NCBI GenBank assembly: GCA_040401695.1
Contig: JBBANY010000045.1
Coordinates: 1-19,019, forward strand
Length of the DNA: 19,019 nucleotides
From: F1-20-MAGs119 sp040401695
GTDB taxonomy: Bacteria; Actinomycetota; Acidimicrobiia; Acidimicrobiales; Ilumatobacteraceae
Reading direction: 5' to 3'
Part shown: positions 6,628 to 13,972 of the stretch, one piece after another
Layout: the number at the start of each line of letters is the position of its first letter
Numbering within the stretch: position 1 is the first letter of the stretch
Position numbers and translations under genes: made by a program
Notes under the pieces: model-generated
Told to the model about the DNA's origin: nothing
The model's database searches: none
Seen by the model: the letters and a program-made list of their open reading frames with translations, nothing else

Positions 6628-7245
6628 TCAGCCGGTGGTGGTGGTGGTTTCGGCGACCGGCGGAACAGTCGTGTCGGCAGCAGCCGGAACCTGACCCGGA
6701 AGCGGCTTGCCCGCGAGGTCGGTGCCGAGCAGAACCATCACGCTTGCCTCGCCGATGTTGCCCGTTTCACTGGGCACCGGATCCGGCATCGGCGCAGTTT
6801 CCACGTTGCCGAGTGACGCAGCCACCGAGGCCGCAGCGGCTTCGCTTCCGGAGAAGTAGTACACCTTCGTCACGGTCTGCTTCGGAGTTGCGTCGCTCTT
6901 CGTGAGAGCGGGCTGGACGATGAAGCCCAAACCCTGCAGCGCGACGGTCATGTCGCCCGCGGCGCCCGATACGCCGGCGGCGTTGACGACCTGCACCTTG
7001 AAGCCGGTCGTGGGTCCGCTGGGCGTGGTGGTGGTTGCACCCGCCATGGTCGTGTCGGTCACGAGGGTGGTGTCGGGAGCCGCGCTGCCGCCGCCGTTGT
7101 CGCTGTCGTTGTTGATGTCGCGGAGAATGAAGAAGCCAAGGATCACGGCAACGGCCGCGGCCACCAGGCTGGCTGTCGCGTTGAAGCCCTGGGGGCCACC
7201 AAGGCCGCCTGAACCACCGCGGCGTGCACCTGCTTGACGACTCAT
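6628..7245 (-). CDS. Membrane-anchored LytR C-terminal (LytR_C) domain protein
   Basis: A 205-residue protein: Gly/Arg-rich cytoplasmic tail (1-22), one membrane helix (about 25-41, TASLVAAAVAVILGFFI), a Thr/Gly/Asp-rich linker (45-80), then a LytR_C domain (about 82-175; FKVQVVNAAGVSGAAG, LQGLGFIV, VMVLLGTD). The tail is Thr-rich (TTVPPVAETTTTTG). The topology puts the folded domain outside the membrane. LytR_C domains accompany LytR-CpsA-Psr wall-polymer ligases but also occur alone, as here; the role is probably in the cell wall. The ATG at 7245 has a GGAGG site 6 bases upstream, so this gene is not leaderless. It is convergent with the broken toxin gene, with 4 bases between the stops. 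Confidence 0.85.
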   Translation of the reverse strand: MSRQAGARRGGSGGLGGPQGFNATASLVAAAVAVILGFFILRDINNDSDNGGGSAAPDTTLVTDTTMAGATTTTPSGPTTGFKVQVVNAAGVSGAAGDMTVALQGLGFIVQPALTKSDATPKQTVTKVYYFSGSEAAAASVAASLGNVETAPMPDPVPSETGNIGEASVMVLLGTDLAGKPLPGQVPAAADTTVPPVAETTTTTG

Positions 7246-7296
7246 GACAACCTCCGTCTTTGTGAACGGTTCAAAACACCACCGTAGTTGGGAAAA

Positions 7297-7371
7297 TGGA
7301 GCCGAGTGTGGGATTTGAACCCACGACCTACCGCTTACAAGGCGGTTGCTCTGCCACTGAGCTAACCCGGC
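7297..7371 (-). tRNA. tRNA-Thr (anticodon TGT)
   Basis: A complete cloverleaf on the minus strand: acceptor GCCGGGT/ACTCGGC with one G-U pair, D arm GCTC/GAGC, anticodon stem ACCGC/GCGGT around loop CTTGTAA, and T arm GTGGG-TTCAAAT-CCCAC. Anticodon TGT reads ACA/ACN threonine codons. The discriminator is T and the 3' CCA is encoded (7297-7299). It starts 15 bases after the rlmB stop in the same direction, so it may be read through from the ispD-ispF-rlmB operon. Confidence 0.97.
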
Positions 7372-7386
7372 GTGACCGGCTTCAGT

Positions 7387-8304
7387 CTACGGGCGGCGGT
7401 TCCTGAGAATTTCATAGGTAGCAAGGGCCCCGGCCACCGACACGTTCAGCGAGGACAACTGCCCCTCCATCGGAATCGACACGACGAGGTCGCAACGTTC
7501 ACGCACGAGTCGCGACACACCCTTACCTTCTGCACCAAGAATCACGCACACGGGATCACGAGCGAGATCACCGATTTCGAACAGCGATCTGTCCGCAGCA
7601 TCGTCGAGACCGATCGTCCACACACGTGCCTTCTTCATGCGTTCCATCGCGTTCGGCAAACCCGGCACGACCGCAATGTCGAGGTGTTCGATGGCGCCCG
7701 CCGCCGCCTTCGCGGCAGTCGGCGTGATGTGCACCGAGCGGTGTTTCGGCAGGATCACACCGGTGACGCCCGCACCGTCGCAACAACGCAGCAGCGCACC
7801 AAGATTGCCGGGGTCGGTGACACCGTCGAGCGCCACGAGAAACGGATTCACCTTGCCGCGCGGAACGAGCAATTCATCGAAGTCGGCCTCGGGAAGAGGT
7901 GCGGCGAAAGCAATCACACCCTGTGGTGCTTCACTGCGTGCGGTCTGTTCGATCTTCTTGCGTGCGACATCGAGAACCTGCACTCGGGCATCGGCCGCGA
8001 GTTCACGGATGTCGTCGATGACGTCGGCGGCGTCGATGTCACCAGCAATCCAAATCTCGCGCACCTTGCGTCGCCCCGCAATGAGCATCTCGCGAATGGC
8101 CTGACGACCTTCGACCTGCTCACCACCCAACGACTTCTCAGCATTCGACTTGCGCGGCGCGTCAACCGATCGTGATCGTCCTCCGCGCGCCGGTGCACCA
8201 CGTCCCTGGCCGGACCCTTGACGGGGTGACGGACGTTGTCCTCCGCGTCCTTGTGCGGGGCGTTGACCACCGCGCTGACCGCCCCGACGTGCTCCTTGTG
8301 CCAT
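7387..8304 (-). CDS. rlmB: SpoU/TrmH-family 2'-O-ribose methyltransferase (RlmB-like)
   Basis: A 305-residue SPOUT methyltransferase, most like the enzyme that methylates G2251 of 23S rRNA. The substrate-binding domain is at about residues 60-140 (EQVEGRQAIREMLIAG). The knotted catalytic domain has motif 1 DGVTDPGNLGALLRCCDGAG (160-179; N167, R173), motif 2 ILGAEGKGVSRL (255-266; E259) and motif 3 IPMEGQLSSLNVSVAGAL (277-294; N287). An added N-terminal tail (1-46) is almost only Gly, Arg, Gln, Pro and Ser with RGG units, probably disordered and RNA-binding. ATG 8304 starts 4 bases after the ispF stop; a start at 8373 would overlap ispF by 65 bases. It is the third gene of the ispD operon. Confidence 0.92.
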   Translation of the reverse strand: MAQGARRGGQRGGQRPAQGRGGQRPSPRQGSGQGRGAPARGGRSRSVDAPRKSNAEKSLGGEQVEGRQAIREMLIAGRRKVREIWIAGDIDAADVIDDIRELAADARVQVLDVARKKIEQTARSEAPQGVIAFAAPLPEADFDELLVPRGKVNPFLVALDGVTDPGNLGALLRCCDGAGVTGVILPKHRSVHITPTAAKAAAGAIEHLDIAVVPGLPNAMERMKKARVWTIGLDDAADRSLFEIGDLARDPVCVILGAEGKGVSRLVRERCDLVVSIPMEGQLSSLNVSVAGALATYEILRNRRP

Positions 8305-8308
8305 CGGG

Positions 8309-8791
8309 TCAGTCTCGCGTGACAACGGCCGAGGCGAAACATGCAATGCCCTCGCTTCGACCGATCGCACCAAGTCCTTCGGCTCGCCGACCCTTCACCG
8401 TCACGGGCGCTCCGGCTGCGCTGGAAAGGGCTGCCTGCATCGCATCACGAGCGGGCGCCAACTTCGGGCGTTCGCACACCACACTGCAGTCGACGTTGCC
8501 GATGTTCCAGCCGTCGTTGGCGAGCATCGACGCGACCGTACGCAGGATTTCGATCGAATCGGCACCTTTCCACTTCGGGTCGGTGTCGGGGAAATGCTGG
8601 CCGATGTCACCCAGGCCCGCAGCGCCCAACAATGCATCGGCAACTGCGTGCGCAATGACATCGGCGTCACTGTGGCCAGCGAGTGTGCGCTCGCCCGGAA
8701 ACTTCTGTCCACCCAACACCAACACGCGTCCCGAGGTGGGGGTGTCCTCGAACCGATGGATGTCGAAACCCTGACCAACACGCACGATCAT
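8309..8791 (-). CDS. ispF: 2-C-methyl-D-erythritol 2,4-cyclodiphosphate synthase
   Basis: A 160-residue enzyme of the MEP isoprenoid pathway that cyclises CDP-methylerythritol 2-phosphate with release of CMP. The start is MIVRVGQGFDIHRF, with metal ligands D10, H12 and H40 (LAGHSDADVIAHA). The substrate loop GDIGQHFPDTDPKWKGADS and the C-terminal EGLGAIGRSEGIACFA are typical. I chose ATG 8791 over 8815 because it gives the family length, overlaps the ispD stop as ATGA and has a GGTGGAG ribosome site three bases upstream. The coupling to ispD fits consecutive pathway steps; ispE, which acts between them, is not here. Confidence 0.96.
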   Translation of the reverse strand: MIVRVGQGFDIHRFEDTPTSGRVLVLGGQKFPGERTLAGHSDADVIAHAVADALLGAAGLGDIGQHFPDTDPKWKGADSIEILRTVASMLANDGWNIGNVDCSVVCERPKLAPARDAMQAALSSAAGAPVTVKGRRAEGLGAIGRSEGIACFASAVVTRD

Positions 8792-9453
8792 TTGCTCCAC
8801 CGTTCCCGCGCCCATGCAAGATCCTCGGCTGCGGTGATTTTGCGGTTGTCGACTTCACCTTCCACGACGACAACGTAACCGCCGCGCGCTTCGACGACTG
8901 CTGCATCGTCGGTGGCCTCGGGCGACGACGCGTGCGCCGCACGAAGTGCCGCGGCACGAAAAGCCTGCGGCGTTTGCACGGCGCGCAGCGATGCCCTGTC
9001 GGGCGTCGACGTCACACGACCCGTCTGGTCGACGACCTTCACCGTGTCGGCGACGGCAATGCCCGGTACGGCTGCGTCGACTCCGTCACGGGCAACGGCC
9101 GCGATGACAGCCGCAAAGAGTTCCGCGCTGGCGAAGGGTCTGGCTGCGTCGTGCACGCAGACGATGTCGGCCCCGTCGGGCACGGCGGTGAGGCCCCGAC
9201 GCACCGACTCGCTGCGCGTCGAACCGCCGGCGACGACCGCGGTGGCTCCGTGAGGTACGTCGAACGCCGGGTCTTCGGCATGGCCGGCGGGCACCACGAC
9301 GACGACCCCCGCGCTTGCGCGGCTCGCGGCCTCGACCGCCCAATCGACCATTCGTCGCGAACCCAATTCACTGAACTGTTTCAAGCCGCCGAATCTATGG
9401 CCGGAACCAGCCGCAACGACGATGGTCCAAATCGACTCTGGCGGTGCAGCCAT
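8788..9453 (-). CDS. ispD: 2-C-methyl-D-erythritol 4-phosphate cytidylyltransferase
   Basis: A 221-residue cytidylyltransferase that joins CTP and MEP to give CDP-methylerythritol, the third step of the MEP isoprenoid pathway. Motifs: AAGSGHRFGGLKQF (14-27, CTP-binding loop, K25), AGGSTRSESVRRGL (75-88), HDAARPF (101-107), TPQAFR (161-166), TDDAAVVE (181-188) and VDNRKIT (201-207). It leads the ispD-ispF-rlmB operon and overlaps ispF by ATGA. In many actinobacteria ispD follows carD; here it is instead divergent from a Crp-type regulator, with 29 bases between the start codons. A TACCCT box sits 7 bases before its ATG, suggesting a leaderless mRNA. Confidence 0.96.
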   Translation of the reverse strand: MAAPPESIWTIVVAAGSGHRFGGLKQFSELGSRRMVDWAVEAASRASAGVVVVVPAGHAEDPAFDVPHGATAVVAGGSTRSESVRRGLTAVPDGADIVCVHDAARPFASAELFAAVIAAVARDGVDAAVPGIAVADTVKVVDQTGRVTSTPDRASLRAVQTPQAFRAAALRAAHASSPEATDDAAVVEARGGYVVVVEGEVDNRKITAAEDLAWARERWSK

Positions 9454-9460
9454 GCGATGG

Positions 9461-9466
9461 AGGGTA
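9461..9466 (-). promoter_or_regulatory. Leaderless -10 box of the ispD operon
   Basis: The minus strand reads TACCCT, seven bases (CCATCGC), then the ATG at 9453. There is no Shine-Dalgarno sequence. It lies back-to-back with the crp -10 candidate (9468-9473). Confidence 0.55.
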
Positions 9467-9467
9467 G

Positions 9468-9473
9468 TACGGT
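9468..9473 (+). promoter_or_regulatory. Possible -10 box of the Crp/Fnr gene
   Basis: TACGGT lies 9 bases before ATG 9483, slightly farther than the other leaderless boxes, so a very short leader is likely. It starts two bases past the outer edge of the opposing ispD box. Confidence 0.4.
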
Positions 9474-9482
9474 CAGTCCCAT

Positions 9483-10148
9483 ATGTCGCATGCTTCCGTG
9501 ATCGCCGCCAGTGAGTTCTTCTCGGGCGCCAGCCCCGCCGTCATCGATGCGATCGCGGCACAGGCCGACGAAAGAACCCTCGTGCGCAACGACGTTCTTT
9601 TCGACGAAGGCGACGCTCCCGACGCGCTGTACATCGTGCTCTCTGGTCGTATCGCGATTGCCATCGACAACAAGCCACTTGATTCCCGCGAGAGCGTCGT
9701 GGCCCTCATGATCACGGGCGACTTGTTCGGCGACCTCGCACTGCTCGACGGAGGCGCACGTAGCGCTCTGGCCCGCGCGCTCGAACCCTCGAAGGTCCTG
9801 CGCATCCCCTACAGCGCGGTCGAGCCGCAGCTTCGCTCGAACCCCGATCTGCTGTGGGCGGTGACCAAGGTCCTCGCAAAGCGGCTGCGCGCCATGGACG
9901 AAGCGCTCGCCGACAGCGTGTTCCTCGACGTCACCGGTCGAACGGCCAAGCGACTGCTCGAACTGTCGGGGGGCGCGGACGAGTTTTCGCTTCCCGTCAC
10001 ACAAGAGGAACTCGCCGGCATGGTCGGCGCATCACGCGAGCGCGTGAACAAGGCGATCGCCAGTTTCATTCGCCTCGGATGGCTCGAACAGCGCGACCGT
10101 CAGTACAAGTTGCTCAATCGCGCGAATCTCGAACAACGCGCCAGCTGA
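9483..10148 (+). CDS. Crp/Fnr-family transcription regulator
   Basis: A 221-residue regulator with an N-terminal cyclic-nucleotide-binding beta-roll (about 10-115) and a C-terminal winged HTH (about 150-210; recognition region TQEELAGMVGASRERVNKAI, 173-192). The phosphate-binding cassette reads GDLFGDLALLDGGARSA (79-95). The Arg-Ser pair (R93, S94) that holds cAMP phosphate is kept, but the usual Glu of FGE is Asp (D84). No Cys cluster for an Fnr-type FeS centre is present. I infer a cAMP- or cGMP-responsive activator like Crp/GlxR, with ligand uncertain because of the Glu-to-Asp change. It is divergent from ispD, and its stop directly abuts the convergent dienelactone hydrolase stop. Confidence 0.92.
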   Translation: MSHASVIAASEFFSGASPAVIDAIAAQADERTLVRNDVLFDEGDAPDALYIVLSGRIAIAIDNKPLDSRESVVALMITGDLFGDLALLDGGARSALARALEPSKVLRIPYSAVEPQLRSNPDLLWAVTKVLAKRLRAMDEALADSVFLDVTGRTAKRLLELSGGADEFSLPVTQEELAGMVGASRERVNKAIASFIRLGWLEQRDRQYKLLNRANLEQRAS

Positions 10149-10814
10149 CTACGCACTTTCCAACCACGCGCGCGCACGGGCGAATGCGTCCGCCGCGTCA
10201 TCAGCGCGATGCACCGGCCGTGACGGGTCGTGGGCGAACGCGTGCTCGGCCTCGGGGTACTCGACAACTGTCACGCCGATGTCGCGCAGTTGCGCAACTT
10301 GATCCGCCGGTGTCCACGTGTCCTCCGAGCCGATCACGGCAAGCACACGGTCGGCGTGGCCGCGGCGCAGATGGTCGAGCGGCTCTCCGTGCCCGGGTCC
10401 CTTCCACTGGTCGGGCAGCGTGATCATTCCGTAGAAGCTGACGATCCGCGCGAATCGGTCGCTGCGCGCCGAGTTGAAGCAGTACATCCCACCCATGCAA
10501 AAGCCCATGAGACCGACGACTGGCGTTGCCAGCACATCGGCCGCCGCGTGCAGGTCGGCAAGATGGCGATCGTCGTCGATTCCCGCCACAGCGGCGTAGC
10601 GCGCGGCAATGTCGGCGTCGTCGGCCGGTTGTGCTCCGGCGTACTGGTCGACCACGGCGACGGCCATCCCCCAGTCGCGCGCCCATTGCGCCGCAAGGGC
10701 GTCGAAGTGCGGACGGATGCCGAAAATGTCGGGGGTGACGGCGAGGCCGACGCGCGGCGTGCCGTCGGGTCGAACGACCTCGGCAGCGGTTCCGGAGGGC
10801 AGGGTGATGCGCAT
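10149..10814 (-). CDS. Dienelactone hydrolase family protein
   Basis: A 221-residue alpha/beta hydrolase of the dienelactone hydrolase family. The triad is Cys106 (GFCMGG nucleophile elbow), Asp165 (GSEDTWTP) and His191 (EAEHAFAH), the Cys-Asp-His set typical of DLH rather than Ser hydrolases. Such enzymes open dienelactones in chloroaromatic breakdown, but most genomic members have unknown substrates, and there is no catechol-pathway gene nearby. ATG 10814 gives the normal N-terminus (MRITLPSG); longer readings run upstream into noncoding repeats. AAGAAT lies 6 bases before the ATG, a weak -10 candidate. Its TAG stop touches the TGA of the Crp-type gene with no gap. Confidence 0.9.
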   Translation of the reverse strand: MRITLPSGTAAEVVRPDGTPRVGLAVTPDIFGIRPHFDALAAQWARDWGMAVAVVDQYAGAQPADDADIAARYAAVAGIDDDRHLADLHAAADVLATPVVGLMGFCMGGMYCFNSARSDRFARIVSFYGMITLPDQWKGPGHGEPLDHLRRGHADRVLAVIGSEDTWTPADQVAQLRDIGVTVVEYPEAEHAFAHDPSRPVHRADDAADAFARARAWLESA

Positions 10815-10830
10815 GCCGTGATTCTTCCAT

Positions 10831-10853
10831 CGGTGAGACCCGCGGTGAGACCC
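10831..10853. repeat. 11-bp direct repeat (12-bp period) in a divergent promoter region
   Basis: CGGTGAGACCC occurs twice with one base between (10831-10841 and 10843-10853). A partial third copy, CGGTGAGgg, follows at 10867-10875. The repeats lie between the dienelactone hydrolase and sigma-like genes. They could be an operator read on one face of the helix, or a chance duplication. Confidence 0.6.
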
Positions 10854-10896
10854 ACGCCCGCGGTCGCGGTGAGGGCCCAGGCGCACCGTCGCGCGC

Positions 10897-11736
10897 ATGC
10901 CAACACATGCGACATCACATTCCGTCTCCCCAACCGACGACCCTCTCATTCGCACCACGCGCACGGGCCCCCTCGTCAAGGGACTCCTCGCCGACTGGGA
11001 AGCCGCGACCCGCAGCCCGCGGGCCCTGCGACGGGCGAACTCGTGGGGCTTGCCCGGTGGGCCGGTGGCACACCTCGACGACATCGTTGTTCGCGCCGGG
11101 TTCGGCGGCCGCCACGACTGCGAGGACGCCGATACCTATCTATTGGAGCTGGTCCGTCTGGCCGCCAACGACCGCCTCGCCGCACAGATCGTTCTCCATC
11201 GGGTGTTGCCGCCGGTCATTGCAATCGCTCGCCGGCGCGGACGGCGACACGTGGGCGGAATCGAGGGAGCCCTCGGCGACCTTGTCACACAGGCCTGGTT
11301 CGTGATCTCCTGCTACCCCGTCGAGCGCCGTCCCCGGAAGGTCGCGTCGAACATCGTGCGCGACATCGAGTACTTCGAATTCGTGTCGGGACACCGCACT
11401 CGACGCACCAGGGTCGACTTCGTGGACCACGACTTCTTCGTCTCGGGTGACATGGGCACACCACCAACGGGCATCTCGACTCCACCCGAAGCCGACGATG
11501 TCCACAACTTCCTCATCGACCTTCAATCCCACGACGTGAGTCCGCTGCGGATCACCATCATGCGCCTCATGTGTGACGGGTGGCAGGGCACCGACATCGG
11601 TCGACAGCTCGGAATGAACGAACGCACGGTGCGCTGGCACAAGGCAGCGGCTCTGAAGGCCGTGCCGTCGTGGGTCGAAGAGCTCAGGCCCGCCGACGCG
11701 AAGGATGGCGAACCAGATTGCGGTGTCGTGGCGTGA
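10897..11736 (+). CDS. Sigma-factor-like HTH DNA-binding protein
   Basis: A 279-residue protein I cannot assign to a named family. Residues 86-160 (LVRLAANDRLAAQIVL, RVLPPVIAIARRRGRR, LGDLVTQAWFVISCYP, RPRKVASNIVRDIE) resemble sigma-70 region 2 of ECF-type factors in helix pattern. Residues 217-255 (LRITIMRLMCDGWQGTDIGR, then QLGMNERTVRWHKAAALKAV) form a region-4/LuxR-like HTH. The 60-residue segment between is acidic and Pro-rich, like a flexible linker. It is probably a transcription factor or divergent sigma factor; no anti-sigma gene adjoins it. ATG 10897 lacks a ribosome site; CACCGT lies 7 bases upstream. The last 53 bases overlap the end of copA on the other strand. Confidence 0.75.
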   Translation: MPTHATSHSVSPTDDPLIRTTRTGPLVKGLLADWEAATRSPRALRRANSWGLPGGPVAHLDDIVVRAGFGGRHDCEDADTYLLELVRLAANDRLAAQIVLHRVLPPVIAIARRRGRRHVGGIEGALGDLVTQAWFVISCYPVERRPRKVASNIVRDIEYFEFVSGHRTRRTRVDFVDHDFFVSGDMGTPPTGISTPPEADDVHNFLIDLQSHDVSPLRITIMRLMCDGWQGTDIGRQLGMNERTVRWHKAAALKAVPSWVEELRPADAKDGEPDCGVVA

Positions 11737-13972
11737 AGCGCCGCAATCGCAGGCTGTTCGTCACGACGAACACGCTCGAGAATGCCATTGCGAGCGCGGC
11801 CCACATCGGATTCAGGCGGCCACTCGCGGCCACCGGAATCGCCGCCGCGTTGTAGGCAAATGCCCAGAACACGTTTGCGCCGATCGTGCGCAACGTCGCG
11901 CGTGACAGTTCGATCGAATCGGCCACGAGTCGCAGGTCCCCGCTGACGATCGTGAGGTCGCTTGCCTGCATTGCGACATCGGTGCCGGTTCCCATCGCGA
12001 TGCCGACATCCGCCTGTGCCAGTGCTGCTGCGTCGTTGACGCCGTCGCCGACCATTGCCACCGCATAGCCGCGTTCTTGAATCTCGCGGATGACGTTCAC
12101 CTTCTCGTGCGGCAGGACTCCACCGCGGACGTGGTAATCGTCGGTTTCGATGCCGACCTGACGTGCGATCGCCGTCGCCGTCGCCTGCGTGTCACCCGTG
12201 AGCAACACCGGCGCCATGCCCATCTTGCGCAACAGTTCGATCGCTTCGACCGACGTTCCCTTCGGGGCATCGGCCACCACGCACACCGCACGCGCCTGGC
12301 CGCCCCATGCCGCCACCACCGCCGTGTTGCCCTGTTCGCGGGCCTCGGCCAGCGCTGTCCGGAGAGGCCCGGGCACGAGGATCAGTTCACCCTGCAAGAG
12401 ACGTTCTTGGCCGACGATGACGGTGACTCCGTCGACGACTCCGCGTGCACCCATTCCGGCGAGCGCATTGAACTGTTCGACGCGCGGCAAGTCGCCGAGT
12501 TCACGCAGCGCCCCCTTCGCGATCGCTTTCGCGATCGGGTGCTCACTCGCGAATTCGACCGCTCCGATGAAGCGCAGGGCGTCGCGTCGTTCCACTCCGG
12601 ATGCGCACACGACATCCCGCAGCTGCATCACTCCGGTGGTGACGGTGCCCGTCTTGTCGAACACCACCGTGTCGATGCGTCGTGTCCCCTGCAGCACGTC
12701 GACACCCTTGATGACGACGCCCATCTGCGCCGCACGTCCACTTCCCACCATCAGTGCAGTCGGAGTGGCGAGACCCAGCGCGCACGGACAGGCAATGATC
12801 AGAACCGCGACGGCCGACGTGAATGCTTTCGCCGTGTCGCCGTCGACGATCAACCAGCCGAACAAGGTGATCACCGAGATCAGCAAAACGGCGGGGACGA
12901 ACCATGCGCTGACCCGGTCGGCAAGGCGTTGCACCGGCGCCTTCGAGGCCTGTGCCTCGCGCACCAGTTTCGCCATCTGCGCAAACGTCGTGTCGGCACC
13001 GACGCGGGTGGCGCGGACGAGCAGTCGCCCCGTGAGATTGATGGTGGCACCCGTGACGGCATCGCCCGGTGCCACGTCGACCGGCACGCTTTCCCCCGTG
13101 AGCATCGCGACGTCGATCGACGATGTTCCGTCGACTACTTCACCGTCTGCTGCGAACTTTTCCCCGGGCCGCACGACGAGAACGTCGCCCACAGCAACGC
13201 TCTTGGCGTCGATCTGTACTTCCTTGCCGTCGCGCATGATCGTCGCCGACTTGGCACCGAGTGCCAACAGCGCGCGTAGCGCATTCCCGGCGGAACGCTT
13301 GGCTCGCGCCTCGAGATAGCGGCCGCACAGAATGAAGACCGTCACCGTCGTGGCGACTTCGAAATACACGTGGTAGCCATCGCTGTGGTCCATGCCGAGC
13401 ATCGAGCCCATCGAGCCCCACATCCCGGCCGCGTCGCCCCACACCAGTGCCCAGATCGACCAGACCACCGCAGCAATCACGCCGACCGAAATGAGCGTGT
13501 CCATCGTTGCGGTGCGGTGCCGCAGGTTCACCGCGGCGGAACGGTGGAAAGGCCACGCACCCCAAGTGACGACCGGTGCGCTCAGCAACAACGCCCACCA
13601 TTGCCAGTTGCGGAACTGCCAGGCCTCGACCATCGAGAACAACGCGACGGGCAGCGCCAAGGCCAGTGACACCAGCAAGCGACGGCGCAGCACGCCAAGG
13701 TCTTCCTCGTACTCCTCGTCGCTGGCGCCAAGTTCCGTCGACTCTGCGTCGCGCACCTCGGCGCCGTAACCGATTTCCTCGACTGCACCGATCAATCGGT
13801 CGACCGGAATACCGCGCAGCAAATTGATCGTCGCGGTTTCGGTCGCGTAGTTGACAGCCGCTTGTACGCCATCGATCTCGTTCAGGTGCTCCTGAATGCG
13901 CGCGGCACAGGCGCCACACGTCATGCCCGACACGGATAGTTCGATCGAGTTCGGGGTTTCCAACGCGGTCAC
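11684..13972 (-). CDS. copA: Cu+-exporting P1B-type ATPase
   Basis: A 762-residue copper-transporting P-type ATPase of the inner membrane that exports Cu+ using ATP. It has one N-terminal HMA domain (residues 10-75) with GMTCGAC (C19, C22), membrane helices from about residue 97, the TGE phosphatase loop (292-294), CPC in the transport helix (395-397), phosphorylated D439 in DKTGT, SEHPI (476-480) and GDGVND (642-647). The membrane residues Y707-N708 and M729 with S732-S733 mark the Cu+ (P1B-1) subgroup. A Met/His-containing loop (MWGSMGSMLGMDHSDGYH, 184-201) is exposed between the first helices. The start is GTG 13972, whose TGA frame-overlap (GTGA) ends the upstream ECH-like gene. The Arg-rich C-terminus extends into the convergent sigma-like gene. 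Confidence 0.96.
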   Translation of the reverse strand: MTALETPNSIELSVSGMTCGACAARIQEHLNEIDGVQAAVNYATETATINLLRGIPVDRLIGAVEEIGYGAEVRDAESTELGASDEEYEEDLGVLRRRLLVSLALALPVALFSMVEAWQFRNWQWWALLLSAPVVTWGAWPFHRSAAVNLRHRTATMDTLISVGVIAAVVWSIWALVWGDAAGMWGSMGSMLGMDHSDGYHVYFEVATTVTVFILCGRYLEARAKRSAGNALRALLALGAKSATIMRDGKEVQIDAKSVAVGDVLVVRPGEKFAADGEVVDGTSSIDVAMLTGESVPVDVAPGDAVTGATINLTGRLLVRATRVGADTTFAQMAKLVREAQASKAPVQRLADRVSAWFVPAVLLISVITLFGWLIVDGDTAKAFTSAVAVLIIACPCALGLATPTALMVGSGRAAQMGVVIKGVDVLQGTRRIDTVVFDKTGTVTTGVMQLRDVVCASGVERRDALRFIGAVEFASEHPIAKAIAKGALRELGDLPRVEQFNALAGMGARGVVDGVTVIVGQERLLQGELILVPGPLRTALAEAREQGNTAVVAAWGGQARAVCVVADAPKGTSVEAIELLRKMGMAPVLLTGDTQATATAIARQVGIETDDYHVRGGVLPHEKVNVIREIQERGYAVAMVGDGVNDAAALAQADVGIAMGTGTDVAMQASDLTIVSGDLRLVADSIELSRATLRTIGANVFWAFAYNAAAIPVAASGRLNPMWAALAMAFSSVFVVTNSLRLRRFTPRHRNLVRHPSRRRA

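Noticed and set aside
10230..11450. A 406-codon plus-strand frame through the dienelactone hydrolase and sigma-like gene
   Set aside because: It is antisense to one gene and out of frame with the other, with no family match; it also bridges the noncoding repeat region.
12077..13279. A 400-codon open frame opposite copA
   Set aside because: Antisense shadow of a full-length conserved ATPase; its composition (His/Arg/Asp-rich) is typical of such shadows.
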